A stretch of DNA of 64,000 bases from Nitzschia sp. DOCU1 (Eukaryota > Bacillariophyta > Bacillariophyceae > Bacillariales > Bacillariaceae), in the NCBI GenBank assembly GCA_951394045.1, contig OX595990.1, forward strand, positions 1,426,001-1,490,000, given 5' to 3'. The position numbers and the translations under genes were made by a program. Shown in pieces: positions 42,264 to 52,672 of the stretch; the first letter of the stretch is position 1; the number at the start of each line of letters is the position of its first letter. Under the pieces are notes generated by a model. The model was given only the letters and a program-made list of their open reading frames with translations. It did not search any database and was not told where the DNA came from.

Positions 42264-42833
42264 TTACCGCTCAGCTCGTTGACGTCTTCGTTGCTCCCTG
42301 AGAGCTTCTGCTCTCGTCTCTTCTTCCAACAGCTGCTGTCTCAATCGCTGTTCCGCAGACGCCAAGGTAGTTGATAATAGCTCGTTTCTTCGATTCCCTG
42401 CTTTTCTATGCGATACAACTTGCGTGGTAGCATTGCTGCGGATTTCCTCCAACATTCGAGCATCATCGTCTTCACTTATGATGGAAGCAGTTGTAGCCGT
42501 AGATCCCCCATAGGTCGACGGAGTACAAAAGGCAGGAATGCCAATGCAAGAGGGATGCCATCGGTCTAGTTCTCTTCGCGAGGATATGAAGGTGGGCGAT
42601 GGCAAGGCACCAGCTTCTCGACTGGAAAGCGAATGCGGTAGGGAAGTTGTTCTTGCGGAAGAATCACGAAAAAGAATGTGGTCTTCTTCGTCTTCCACAA
42701 TACCCTCGCTGCTGTCATCGTTGCTGTCCCCCCTTAGGACCATGTCATCGACCCTATTATGAGGCATGGCACAACAGGCCATGCGTTCCAGAAAACCCGG
42801 GAACCACAGATTTTGATGGGAATAGGCGCTCAT
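42264..42833 (-). CDS. Hypothetical protein, Ser-rich with C-terminal charged helix
   Basis: This 189-residue single-exon frame starts at ATG 42833. There is no family match that I recognise. The N-terminus contains several Cys (MACCAMPH), the middle is acidic and Ser-rich (GDSNDDSSEGIVEDEEDHI), and the last 60 residues form a charged helix with Gln/Arg/Glu (LASAEQRLRQQLLEEETRAE then ALREQRRRQRAER). No signal peptide or transmembrane segment is seen. It is probably real because of its length and biased composition, but unsupported by homology. Confidence 0.5.
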   Translation of the reverse strand: MSAYSHQNLWFPGFLERMACCAMPHNRVDDMVLRGDSNDDSSEGIVEDEEDHILFRDSSARTTSLPHSLSSREAGALPSPTFISSRRELDRWHPSCIGIPAFCTPSTYGGSTATTASIISEDDDARMLEEIRSNATTQVVSHRKAGNRRNELLSTTLASAEQRLRQQLLEEETRAEALREQRRRQRAER

Positions 42834-43593
42834 GGTGGGCGATCGAGCAAAAAGGCGCTACCGTTCTGTGGGACTACAGTAATAACAACCAAAAGAGAAA
42901 CGACAATAGAGTCTCCCAACAATAACGAGAGCAACTAAAGTAAATCCCTCCAGCAGCAGGTTCAAATGCCGCTCCGCCCCGCAACACAGTTCAAGAAAGA
43001 CGTTGATAAGAGAATCGACGATGTGGTCAACTTCGATGCGGGAGCCAACCCTTTGTTCGGGGTGGGAATCCAAAATTTAGCTCGGTTTGTGTTGCTTTCC
43101 CGCAATCCAAATGGCGGGAACCCACCGGTACCTACCTGCCAAACGGCAACGCGTCGGCCAGTGGTTGGATGACTGGTACGAAACCTCACGTAGAATTCCT
43201 ACTACTCCGCGGGTCTTCCGGCTTCCGAATATACGTACGATGACAGACACCGTTGGCGGAAAACCACCATGTTTATGGCGAGCCGGCATGCCGGGACCAC
43301 TTTGAGCAGTCTTGCACGGGAATGAGCCCGCCGACGGGCTCGAGTTCAAAAAAATCGTTGCTGGCGTGCGTGCGTGAGCATGGACTGCGACACCTCAACG
43401 ACAGAATTCTTTCGTTATTAATACTTCAGAGATAGTTTATCGTGCCAAACCGACGTATGCGGCGAGCCACAAACGAAAATTTGGAGCGCCAGCTTCCTCA
43501 TTCGTCGCCACTATCCACATGAACGCATGTTGTTCCTCCTCCTCATAAACATCACATATCAGGTGTACCTGGTAGTAATAGTTGCATTAGACC
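42834..43593. other. Intergenic between divergent genes
   Basis: 760 bp separating the hypothetical protein (minus) and the glycosyltransferase-like gene (plus). A plus-strand frame at 42966-43172 begins with ATG (MPLRPATQFKKDVDKRIDDV) but is short and unlike known proteins. Confidence 0.45.
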
Positions 43594-44601
43594 ATGAAGC
43601 TACCACTGACGGCAGTGGCGTCGCTATGTGTAGTGAGGACCTTTTTAAATCTTAACATATTACCAGATTCCGAGGTTTTGAATCGTCGGCAACTTCGGGG
43701 AACCATTGGATCGGTTCTGGCGCAATCGACTCGGTGGAAACGGCGATTGACGGAATCTCAACCAATTCGCTTTGCATGGGGCATTGTGAGTCATCCAGAC
43801 GACGAAGACATTCGACAAGCATTAAGATCAACATATTTGTCGAGTGATCCTCGTATCTGTGTGTTAAGAGACGATGGGGCTGCGTTGCCGTTGGAGTGCC
43901 AAATCGCGTATACGTTTCTCTTGCCTACATCGGTACTGGAAGATTCTGGGTCTGCCGCACCGCTGTTTGAGGACGCCAAGGACATTACCTATTTACCCGC
44001 GACAAGAGATCGATCATTAATATCGACTTGGTTTCATTACGCGGCACATACGGATGTGGATTATGTCGCCAAAGTAGATGCGACTACTCTGGTATTCCCT
44101 GATCTGTTTCTCGAAGCCTCCCAAGACATGCTGGGGTCCCCAGACTTGTTTCGAGTGATTGGGGGTACTCCTCGTGATCGATGGGATTGTGGTGGCTTTT
44201 CTCAATGGAAGTGCCGTCAAATGGTGGGACGAACGTTCATGAGCACGGAACTTTACTTTCTGAGTATCGACCTGGCAGCTCTAGTCCCACTGGATGTTTC
44301 CGATGACGAACCCGTGCGCCTCTCCAATTGGCTTGCTAGTAGCTTGCCTCAACTCCCAACTTTGCAAGTAACTTATCAACCCTCTCATGGTCTGTGGGAG
44401 AATCACTCTTCCAACACTACCGGAATCGAGTTGACAGAGAGATGGCAGTACCTCGAGAGTCAACAGTTTTCTCGGAAGCTGATTGAGCCCAACCACAGTC
44501 CCGCCCCGCGATGGCAAGGAACATCATTAATGGACGAGTTCTACCGGAGGATACCTTGGAAGTACTTCCCGGAGAGTCTGACCAGGTTTAATTTGCCGTA
44601 A
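43594..44601 (+). CDS. Glycosyltransferase-like secretory-pathway protein
   Basis: This 335-residue single-exon protein starts MKLPLTAVASLCVVRTFLNL, a hydrophobic N-terminus that could be a signal anchor. The body resembles GT31-like (galactosyltransferase) enzymes: RFAWGIVSHPDDEDIRQALR corresponds to the region after the anchor, STWFHYAAHTDVDYVAKVDA to the strand carrying the DxD-like metal site, and a Cys/Trp segment follows (RWDCGGFSQWKC). The exact DDD/DVD motif of active GT31 enzymes is replaced by KVDATTLV, so activity is uncertain. If active, it would act in the Golgi. The family assignment is tentative. Confidence 0.5.
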   Translation: MKLPLTAVASLCVVRTFLNLNILPDSEVLNRRQLRGTIGSVLAQSTRWKRRLTESQPIRFAWGIVSHPDDEDIRQALRSTYLSSDPRICVLRDDGAALPLECQIAYTFLLPTSVLEDSGSAAPLFEDAKDITYLPATRDRSLISTWFHYAAHTDVDYVAKVDATTLVFPDLFLEASQDMLGSPDLFRVIGGTPRDRWDCGGFSQWKCRQMVGRTFMSTELYFLSIDLAALVPLDVSDDEPVRLSNWLASSLPQLPTLQVTYQPSHGLWENHSSNTTGIELTERWQYLESQQFSRKLIEPNHSPAPRWQGTSLMDEFYRRIPWKYFPESLTRFNLP

Positions 44602-45367
44602 GACGGTAGTGGTGTAAGCCTTACCATGGGCCTCTTCCACTGTTTCTGCGACAATGCACGAAACTGCTGGCTAAGTTCATACTAGAAACAAAGAAGAGGA
44701 TAGGGATTCTGGAACCAAGCAACCTAGGCAAGGAACGGATCCCAGCTAAGAAAGAGGTTGAAACAATTGGTAGTATCACACGATACTACACTGCTTCAAG
44801 CTCAACCTTTACACTCTAGAGCACACTTTTCCTCGCGCCCTCGTTAATGTATCGTACATGTAGTATGCACTAATCATGTTCAATAGTATTACTAAACAAA
44901 ATGCCGTATGAGTAGCTAGATGACCTGCTATCATACTATATCATACCCGAAGTTGGTGGAAGACTTGACGATGCGATGACACTCTTTCTTGGTAGTGGTC
45001 GCTAGTAGTTGTACGATAGGAGAAGGAGAGGGAAACCAAGACTCCCATCGAGCAGCCGTGTTTACCGACTGCCGCGCCATAAATGCGAATTCGGAAGTGT
45101 GCGCGATGGAATAAAATGATGACGTGGGTAGGTGCAAGAAAACCCCACAGCGCTGCGTGCCGGCTGGCTCGTTCCTACGCAGGCACGGAAAAGAAAGCAC
45201 TTGAAATGCCGAATGCCGACTGCCGACGACCACGTTTTCTTTTTCTTTTTGAGTGACCCATCACCCCCACCACAGCTTCACTATTGTACGTTGGCACTGG
45301 ATTGGGTGCATCTCCGACTGTTGTTGGTTGTGAAGCCCCCCCCACAATAATTATTTGTAGTGCTCCA
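44602..45367. other. Intergenic with a small hairpin
   Basis: 766 bp between two plus-strand genes. Bases 44770-44789 form a perfect 8-bp-stem hairpin (GTAGTATC, ACAC, GATACTAC). The phrase ATCATACCCGA occurs here near 44940 and again near 35153, upstream of another plus-strand frame; its meaning is unknown. Confidence 0.45.
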
Positions 45368-46768
45368 ATGCCCTACGACTCGGATCGTTGTTCACTATTA
45401 TCAGTGTGGCAACCACCAGTCGTAGATTATGAACGGTTTTGGTGGACGCTGCTTCACCGAATTACCACTGGCATGAGACGAGCACAGCGTTTTTGTCAAC
45501 GGCATTGTCGTGGCAAAAGGAGAACCACACAAGAGACCAAGTTAGAGACTGCAATTACTGCTGCAACGGAGGATGTCGATCCTAACTTGACACCCCATCT
45601 TCCGGCTGTTGTTTGGGTAACTTATGTGTTGCCTTATTTAGACCGAGTCTCGCAAAATCGGCTCTGTGCGACTTGTAAAGATATTTATGATACATCCCAA
45701 CAAGTTGGGTTTTTTGAAGGCTGTGCCGCGGGGTGGCCTCAGGGCAAGTACCGTCTGAAACGACCCATTCTTACCGTGGCATTTTGTACCTCGGGGTTGT
45801 CATTGGCAATTGTGCCGGCGAGTTCCAAAACCATTCTTCTTTGGCATCGGCGGCATGGCATGGATCAAATCCTCAAGGGACATTCGGGACTGGTGAGCGA
45901 TGTGACGTTTAGCTCCGAGGGAATTTTGGCGTCGTGCAGTCGAACCGACGGAACGATACGGATATGGACCAGGGAAGAAGGGGGGAGAAAAAGGTCGCAC
46001 TATACTTGTACCAAACAATTGGCACTGCGGGTCTTTGCCATGCGATTTTTGAGATTTTCACCATGTGAACAAAATATTGCCGTTTGGGGACATGATCGAA
46101 TGATTCGTTTGGAAAATATCAATGCGGAACCACCAACCAACGTTGGAAGTGTTGCCTGGCGATCCAGGATTGGTCTCAGATGTTGTGAGAGTGTGGTATT
46201 CCCCAAGCGAAGCAACCGAAACATTTTGGCATATACATTCAACAATGAGCAGGTTCGATTGTGGAACTGGGATACCCGATCGACTGTGGAGTTGCGGGAT
46301 CGAGACCGCACCGTTCGAGAGGGAGACTATGATGCGTACGTGACGGCCATGACAGTGGTAGATGTGGAAACTTGGCATGGGGAAGGCGTGAAAGAATATT
46401 TGGTAGTGGGGTGCCGCATTGCCATGCTAAAACTATGGGACTTGACCGACTATTCTTGTGTTCGATCCTTTCATCTTGGAAATGGATGGAGTGCAGTCAC
46501 CAACATTGTCTTTTCGACTACAACGCATCAGGATGACGAAGGCACTACGTCTACAACTACAAGAATGGCTTGTACGGGCGACGGTTCCCAGATTCGAGTA
46601 TTCGACGTGGAGAATGCCAAATGTATAGCCGTGTTGACAGATCATAAGGAACGGGTAGAGTCCTTGTCATTCAGCCCGGACGGGAAAACTCTTGCATCAG
46701 GTGCTTGCGATCGAACGTTGCGCTTGTGGAACCTCGAAACAATTTTGTCTGAGCAGAGTCAATCATAG
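45368..46768 (+). CDS. F-box-like WD40-repeat protein
   Basis: 466 residues from ATG 45368 (MPYDSDRCSLLSVWQPPVVD). Residues about 75-110 (LPAVVWVTYVLPYLDRVSQN, RLCATCKDIYD) resemble an F-box. Several WD40 repeats follow: LKGHSGLVSDVTFSSEGILA, RTDGTIRIWT, NEQVRLWNWDTRST, GCRIAMLKLWDLTD, and the clearest, LTDHKERVESLSFSPDGKTL then SGACDRTLRLWN at the C-terminus. Such proteins commonly act as substrate receptors of SCF ubiquitin ligases; a role here is inferred from domain content only. It is one exon, with no introns required. Confidence 0.75.
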   Translation: MPYDSDRCSLLSVWQPPVVDYERFWWTLLHRITTGMRRAQRFCQRHCRGKRRTTQETKLETAITAATEDVDPNLTPHLPAVVWVTYVLPYLDRVSQNRLCATCKDIYDTSQQVGFFEGCAAGWPQGKYRLKRPILTVAFCTSGLSLAIVPASSKTILLWHRRHGMDQILKGHSGLVSDVTFSSEGILASCSRTDGTIRIWTREEGGRKRSHYTCTKQLALRVFAMRFLRFSPCEQNIAVWGHDRMIRLENINAEPPTNVGSVAWRSRIGLRCCESVVFPKRSNRNILAYTFNNEQVRLWNWDTRSTVELRDRDRTVREGDYDAYVTAMTVVDVETWHGEGVKEYLVVGCRIAMLKLWDLTDYSCVRSFHLGNGWSAVTNIVFSTTTHQDDEGTTSTTTRMACTGDGSQIRVFDVENAKCIAVLTDHKERVESLSFSPDGKTLASGACDRTLRLWNLETILSEQSQS

Positions 46769-46811
46769 ACTGGAAATTTTTGTTAATATAGAAAATGTCT
46801 GCTTATCTGAT

Positions 46812-47708
46812 CTAATCAAAGCCCGGGGAACTGTCTGTAGTGATGGAAATCTCCTCTACTGGAGGACGTTGTTTTTCCATATCCGAACCTTTGAACCATG
46901 GATGACGCTCCCAAACATCATCCGTGACGTCCACATTCTTCGTTCGTTTCCGAGCGGAGCAAAAGCAATACAAAATTCCGCCGACTGATCCCAGGAGTAG
47001 AGCGGCACCAACGGCGATTCCCACAATCGACGAGGTGGTGAGCCCCGAACAACTGTCGGTAAAGTCGGGGAATGGGTTGTGCACACACTGTTCTTGCACG
47101 TTTGAAACCCACTGTACGCCAACCACAAAGGAGGGGTGGTTTCCTCCCCCTGGCTGGCAGACACCACAGAGAGCAGCATTCTCGGGGCAAATACTGATGT
47201 AAGCACTCGAACTGGCTTGCGGGGAAAGGGCTAGTTCGATATCGTTGGCTGCAGCATCGCGGCAAACGACCTCCCAAGAATCCTCATCCTTGCTTAATCC
47301 ACAAATATCTGCACTAGCCTCAATGGATGGGTCAAATGCATTGATGGTTGACCCTGAACAGAGGCAGTTGTAGGATGCTTTAGATACTCCTCGTTCCTTG
47401 GGCCCATGGCGGTGGCCCACTGCTAAATAGCATTGATTTAATTGATCGCAAGGTCTTCCTCCTACCGTTGTAGGAACGGTCAGATTGGTCAAACAAAATA
47501 GCACCTCCCCTGATACATAGCCAGAGGGAATCTCAAAGTACGCAGGTGCATCGTTTCGTACATGCCCACCACCAGTGAAGGCATCCAAGCTCGCATTATT
47601 GATGGCATATTGATTGAGAGGTATGCATTCTTGTTCGGTGGCTGCGATGCAGATACCGGCTCTGATCAATACCAGAACGAGTGTTTTCTTCAGTACACTA
47701 CTCATCAT
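46812..47708 (-). CDS. Type I membrane protein, Cys-rich ectodomain, unknown function
   Basis: 298 residues from ATG 47708 (ATG 47705 is adjacent; the upstream TTG is not a likely start). MMSSVLKKTLVLVLIRAGIC is a signal peptide. The ectodomain has about a dozen Cys and several N-glycosylation sites (NASL, NLTV). A single transmembrane helix lies at about 225-250 (SSIVGIAVGAALLLGSVGGI) followed by CFCSARKRTK, the stop-transfer, and a cytoplasmic tail of about 45 residues that ends SITTDSSPGFD. This topology suits a surface receptor or wall-linked protein. I recognise no family. It is convergent with the WD40 gene, with stops about 45 bp apart. Confidence 0.7.
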   Translation of the reverse strand: MMSSVLKKTLVLVLIRAGICIAATEQECIPLNQYAINNASLDAFTGGGHVRNDAPAYFEIPSGYVSGEVLFCLTNLTVPTTVGGRPCDQLNQCYLAVGHRHGPKERGVSKASYNCLCSGSTINAFDPSIEASADICGLSKDEDSWEVVCRDAAANDIELALSPQASSSAYISICPENAALCGVCQPGGGNHPSFVVGVQWVSNVQEQCVHNPFPDFTDSCSGLTTSSIVGIAVGAALLLGSVGGILYCFCSARKRTKNVDVTDDVWERHPWFKGSDMEKQRPPVEEISITTDSSPGFD

Positions 47709-48169
47709 GGTCAAAGAGTAGTCGTTGCTGGGTGGGGTGGATATCAAAAGATTTTTTCTTTTGTTGTGACAACTCGAAAGTTAGCAGCTGAGATTTCTCG
47801 AGTCTTGTGAACGAGAACCCAACATTACAGCACCCTATCGAAAAATTCGGAGAAAGAAAATTACATGTAACGAACTTCGTGCCAAGGGCAAACTTGTCGA
47901 GCCGGGAGGTATGTGGCAAGATGATCTCTTCGACTACCGGAAAGTAAAAGCGACTACATCGACTCTTTTCTGAATCTGGCGCGCGCGATACTTTTGGGTT
48001 ATGGGCTTTTCCCTCCAACAAAATGTGCGGCCGCCGACGATCTACCACCCACCATGTTGCAAGGGTGGACCATGGCTCAAGGCTCTCTGCAGCAGAGAGA
48101 GCCCTCACTTGACATTGCAGTAGTAGCCAGTGACGCTTTCTTGACAAACGAAGAGTCGCTACTAACACC

Positions 48170-51100
48170 ATGTCATCGACTTTCTTTCACAAGCCAGAAC
48201 TGGCTCTACGCCGTGCGCTAGAACTGCAAGGGATTCATCAGAATGAAGCAGCGTTGGCTTTGCTCCATGATGTCCTGAGCAGCAGAAGACACCGAACCTG
48301 GTCTCCAGCGTACGAGCAAATTATGATTGCGTATTTGGATCTCTGTTTGAAGCTTCACAAGGCTCGAGAGGCCAAAGACGGTCTGCACCAATATCGTAAT
48401 CTCGCGCAATCTCAGGCGCCTGGAAGTTTGGAAAAAGTGATTCGCTACCTGTTGGATAAGGCAGAAGACAAATGCAGCAAAGCCAAGGCGGCAGCGGATG
48501 CAGCGGCGTCAGTCGATACTCACACCACCATAATGACGAATATCTTGTCGATTGATGGGCAAGATGACGACGGCATCGGCCCTCAAGCTATTTTGCTCTC
48601 CAGTATGTCCACGGATCCGGCCAAGAATCAGCGAGATTCTCTCATGGTCTTGCCTTCCCTCAAGTTTCTGTGGGAGATTTATCGGGCTGTCTTGGATATC
48701 TTGAGAAGCAACTCCAAACTGGAACACGTCTACCATGCGGCTGCAGTAGGGGCCTTGCGCTTTTGCCGCAATTATCAGCGCCGCATGGAATTCCGTCGAT
48801 TGTGCGACATGCTTCGTATGCACCTGGGAAATCTTCAAAAGTACGGTGAAGAGAGCTCTGCCAAACCCAACAACAAGGTAATTATCCTTTCTCGGCCTCT
48901 TTGATATATGTTCCCTCTCGTGCCTCATCAATTTGTTTAACCATACATAGGTTCGTGGATGGGAAGGCTGGTCTACCGACGCCATTGAACTGCACCTCCA
49001 GACGCGTTTTGCGCAGTTAGAGACCGCAAGTGAATTGCACTTGTACACAGAGGGATTCCGCACGGTGGAGGATATTTATAATATTTTACAAATCTCGCAC
49101 CAGCGCCGCAAGCTCCACCCCGAGTTGCCCCCACCCAAAGCCAAGACCATGGCAAAGTACTACGAGCAACTCACCACTTTGTTCTGGGTGTCGGAGAATC
49201 ATCTCTTTCACGCTTTTGCGTGGTACAAGTATTATGCTCTTTGCAAGGAGTACAATAAGGGCATGAGCGAGGAACTCAAAGGAGAACAAGCCAGTGCTGT
49301 TCTCTTGGCTGCCCTCTGTATCCCTTCCTTGCCCACTCAAGGTGATGCAGCGGTGAATGCTTCAGCCTCGGCCACCGGCACTAGTCGGTATGACGATTCG
49401 GTCATGCAAGAGAAGATGGGGCGCATGGCGACGCTTCTAGGCTTTCACACACGCAACCCGACTCGTGAGAATCTTCTTGAAGAAATTACTTCCCGCGGTA
49501 TCTTCGAACAAGTGCCGCCATATTTGCAGCAACTCTACTTTCTGTTGGAGCGCGACTCGGATCCATTGGTTTTGGTGGAGACCGCCAAGCCATTGTTGGA
49601 ACAGCTTTCTCAACAAATCGGAGAGGAATCTTCTTTGAGCCGATACGTGCAGCCCCTGCGAAATGTCCTCTTGTTGAAGTTGCTTTGGAACTTGAGTTCT
49701 GCATACCTCAGCGTCCGCATCGAGTTTTTAAAGGAACTTACTTCAGGCCTGGGAATGACGTTCGAACACGTCGAAAAAGCTATTGTTTTGTTTACTCAAA
49801 CGCACAGGGGCCTAGCCGTGCGCTTGGACCACCGCTCGGGCTGCTTGCGCTTTGGTGATGCACAGTTGGAGTCCTACACAATGCGTTCACAATTGACAGC
49901 ACTTGCCCAGCAGTTGGACAAGGTCTGCCAGTCTCTGTCTACCGAGGAAGGAGCCTCCAAGCAAGAGGCCCGTACTAAACTTTACGAATCGGTACGAGCC
50001 ACCCGAGATGCCGAGCACACCAAGATGCTCGAACGCAAGGCTTGGATCGAACAGCGAAAGGAAGAGATTGAACGCCTCGCTCAAGAAAGCCTTCGCCAGG
50101 AAGCTGAACAGGCGGCGGCAGAGGAGGCCGCCCGCAAGGTGGAAGAAGAGCGTCGTATTCAGCGAGAACAAAAACTACGCGAACAAGAGAAGCAGCGCAA
50201 GATTCAGCAGGAAATGGAGAATCTCAAGAAGGCGCAGTTGCTCCAGGCGATGGGCCACAACACCGAGACTCTTACCCAGGAGGAGATTGCCGAACTGGAT
50301 ACTGCGGCATTGCAGAAAGAGCACCAGGACAAGATAAACAAAAAGCGCGATGAAGCTGAAAGAAAGACGAAAGAAGTTGCCAAGCGGTTGGATCACTTGG
50401 TGCGCGCCATCCGTATTGAAGAACTTCCCTTGATCAAGACTAAGTATGAGGCGAAGGTTAAAGAAGATCGTGAACAGTATGAGCAAGAAATTGTCGAGAA
50501 GGCGAAGCGGGCCAGAAAGCAGTGGGAGTCAGACAAGCAAGACAAGGAACGGCTGTCGGTACATGCTGTGTTCGACTATATGAAAGAGTTTGAAGACAAA
50601 GTAATGGAGGGTCGTCGGTTGAAACATGTTGTGCTGTGCAGCCAAGCCGACGAAGAAGCCGAAATACAAGCCGAAAAAGCCAAGATACAGAGGGCCCGCA
50701 AACGAAAGCAAGACGAGCAGAAACGCATCGCTGCTGAAGAAGAAAAGCGCAAGCGAGAAGAAGATGAGAGGAAGGCGGAAGAAGAGAGGAGGAAGAAGGA
50801 AGATGCCAGGCGAGAACGTGAACGCCAAGACGAAGAACGTCGTCAGGCAGAAGCTGCGCGTATGGCTAAAGAAAGAGAAGAGAAGAGCCGTACTCAGGAG
50901 AGCCGAGGCGGCAGAAGCGCCAAACTCCTTGAATCAGATGGTGCTGCTGCCGGAGGTGGAGGTGGAGGTCCTGGTGGCAAGTACGTGCCCCCATCAAGGC
51001 GTGGACAAGCCGGAGGCAGTCGCTTTGATGACCGCGCCAGCAGCTTTGGTGGTGGAAGATACGAAGGCCGTGAGCGTGGCGGCGGTGGCGGCGGAGGAGG

Positions 51101-51272
51101 AGGATATGGCGGTGGTGGGGGCCGCGGAGAGCGCGGGGAGAGCGACAGAGGAGGTGATCGCCGGTTCGGTGATCGAGATGGTGGCGGCTATGGTGACCGA
51201 CGGGATGATCGGCGCGATGGTGGAGGCCCAGGTAGCGGCCCAAGTGGCGGGAACAGTCGCTGGCGAAATTAG
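48170..51272 (+). CDS. EIF3A: Eukaryotic translation initiation factor 3 subunit A
   Basis: This is the largest core subunit of eIF3, which holds the 40S ribosome during initiation. Exons: 48170-48877 and 48951-51272 (73-bp intron, phase 0), 1,009 residues. The N-terminus FFHKPELALRRALELQGIHQ, then HRTWSPAYEQIMIAYLDLCL and AREAKDGLHQYRNLAQ, matches eIF3a. A PCI region follows at about 320-500 (ending VEKAIVLFTQTHRGLAVRLD, HRSGCLRFG). From about 540 there is a very long charged helix of Glu/Arg/Lys (spectrin-like in the family). The C-terminus, unlike the animal DRGPRR repeats, is Gly-rich with RG/GGG and ends GGNSRWRN. 5' UTR and regulation are not visible. Confidence 0.93.
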
Positions 51273-51534
51273 ACTCCCTATTCAGCGTTATGTGTCCACC
51301 GAAGAGAAACAGACAAAAATCGATCTCTTAGCTGACTATCGATCGGGTAGGTTAAATCTTTAGAAAGGCTACTACGTCCGATCGTAGGCCGGCTTTGATT
51401 ACACGACCTTGCACCAAATTTTGCGTTAGTCTGCAGGCGCCCAGCTACTGCATCATTTAACTTGATCAGCAGTGATTCATGCGTCTGACTCGCTGTCGAC
51501 TGACTCTACCCAGGCCAGCCGGTAGCAGCGGTGT

Positions 51535-52406
51535 CTAAACCCACGAATGTGCGTCAATTCCCGCCTTTCGAAGGCCTTGGAAAAGTTGCAAGGAATCGAG
51601 TACCGTCCCTTCCCATCCCCTTTTCCAGCCCCACTGAAGTTCTTTGAGATGAACGTGATGTTCAAAATAAAAGGCGTCGACAATCATGTAGCTCGGGTGT
51701 ATTCAGCAGCTGTTGCGCCAGCGGATTCTCTATCGCCGAAGTATCGATATCCAACTTGACAATGACTAGAATTAGAAAGAAAGAAACCTGAGGGACCACG
51801 GTATCGTATAACCATTACTGGCAGCAATTGTACTGCAGCCTTGCATGGGAAAAAGAAGCAAGACAACGTGCGTATTTACTTACTGAGATCCTCTTTTCGA
51901 AAGTCTTTAAGCACCATATTCCAAGGATTCAACTTTGAGTGTTTCTCAGCACTCACTCCGACATTCATCCAATGATAGGCGTGTAATATGTTGTCAGGAA
52001 CTCGGTTAAAAACGTCCACTGGGTCCTTGGGTGCAATTTCGTAAGCAAATATATGATCAAAGTGAAATCCAAATCGTTCAAAGTTTTGAGTCAAGTAAAT
52101 TGCCGGTGATGCGAATTGTCCATGAAAGTCCAAAGCAGCCCCCATATCCACCAGCACAATTCTTGAGTGTGGTCTCAGTTGCCGGCAGTAGGCAGCAAAG
52201 TCGTGTACTGTAGGATCTTGACTGATTTGACTGATGATGAAACCACGGTCAAGACGCTTTTTTCTGTGCGGCGACTTGCATCATGTACCATTCGCTGCTG
52301 CAATAACAACATTATTCTTGGATACGCCAACAAGAGGAGCAATCAATTCTTGGATGATCCTGGGCGACAATAGAGGCTGTCTCAATGTCTTTAGAGACGG
52401 GACGAG
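51535..52406 (-). pseudogene. Degenerate member of a diatom-type protein family, methyltransferase-like fold suspected
   Basis: Minus-strand coding blocks: one ending at 51884 with RIVLVDMGAALDFHG, FGFHFDHIFAYEIAPKDP and LNPWNMVLKDFRKEDL; after an intron (GTAAGT to TCTAG, 51883-51766) a second block with IIVKLDIDTSAIENPLAQQL and then AFYFEHHVHLKELQW to AGIDAHSWV and a stop at 51535. I recognise this arrangement (VDxG, KLDIDT, FYFEHHV, AHSWV) from a family common in diatoms. Two lesions break it: an in-frame TGA near 52279 and a frameshift near 51683 between the KLDIDT and FEHHV parts. No start codon was found; an upstream exon may exist beyond 52406. The biochemical role of the family is not known to me. 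Confidence 0.6.
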
Positions 52407-52672
52407 CTACAGACAGACAGTCAGTCAGTACTAAACAGATTGCAGTCTCTTTTGGTCGCCTGGCGTGCGCGCAGGGTCGTTCAGAAATAGCTAGGTGCAT
52501 AGATATATTTAAACTCTAGAATACGTATAAACTTGCATTGCTGAATCGAGCCCGTCGGCATGCTGGCTGTGCAGGTCAACCGTCGAGCCAGAGGTCAGCA
52601 CCCCAGGCGTAAAACATTTTACTATGTTAGCCCCACTACTTGTGCAAGAGTTAGCCTATTGCGCAACTCACC

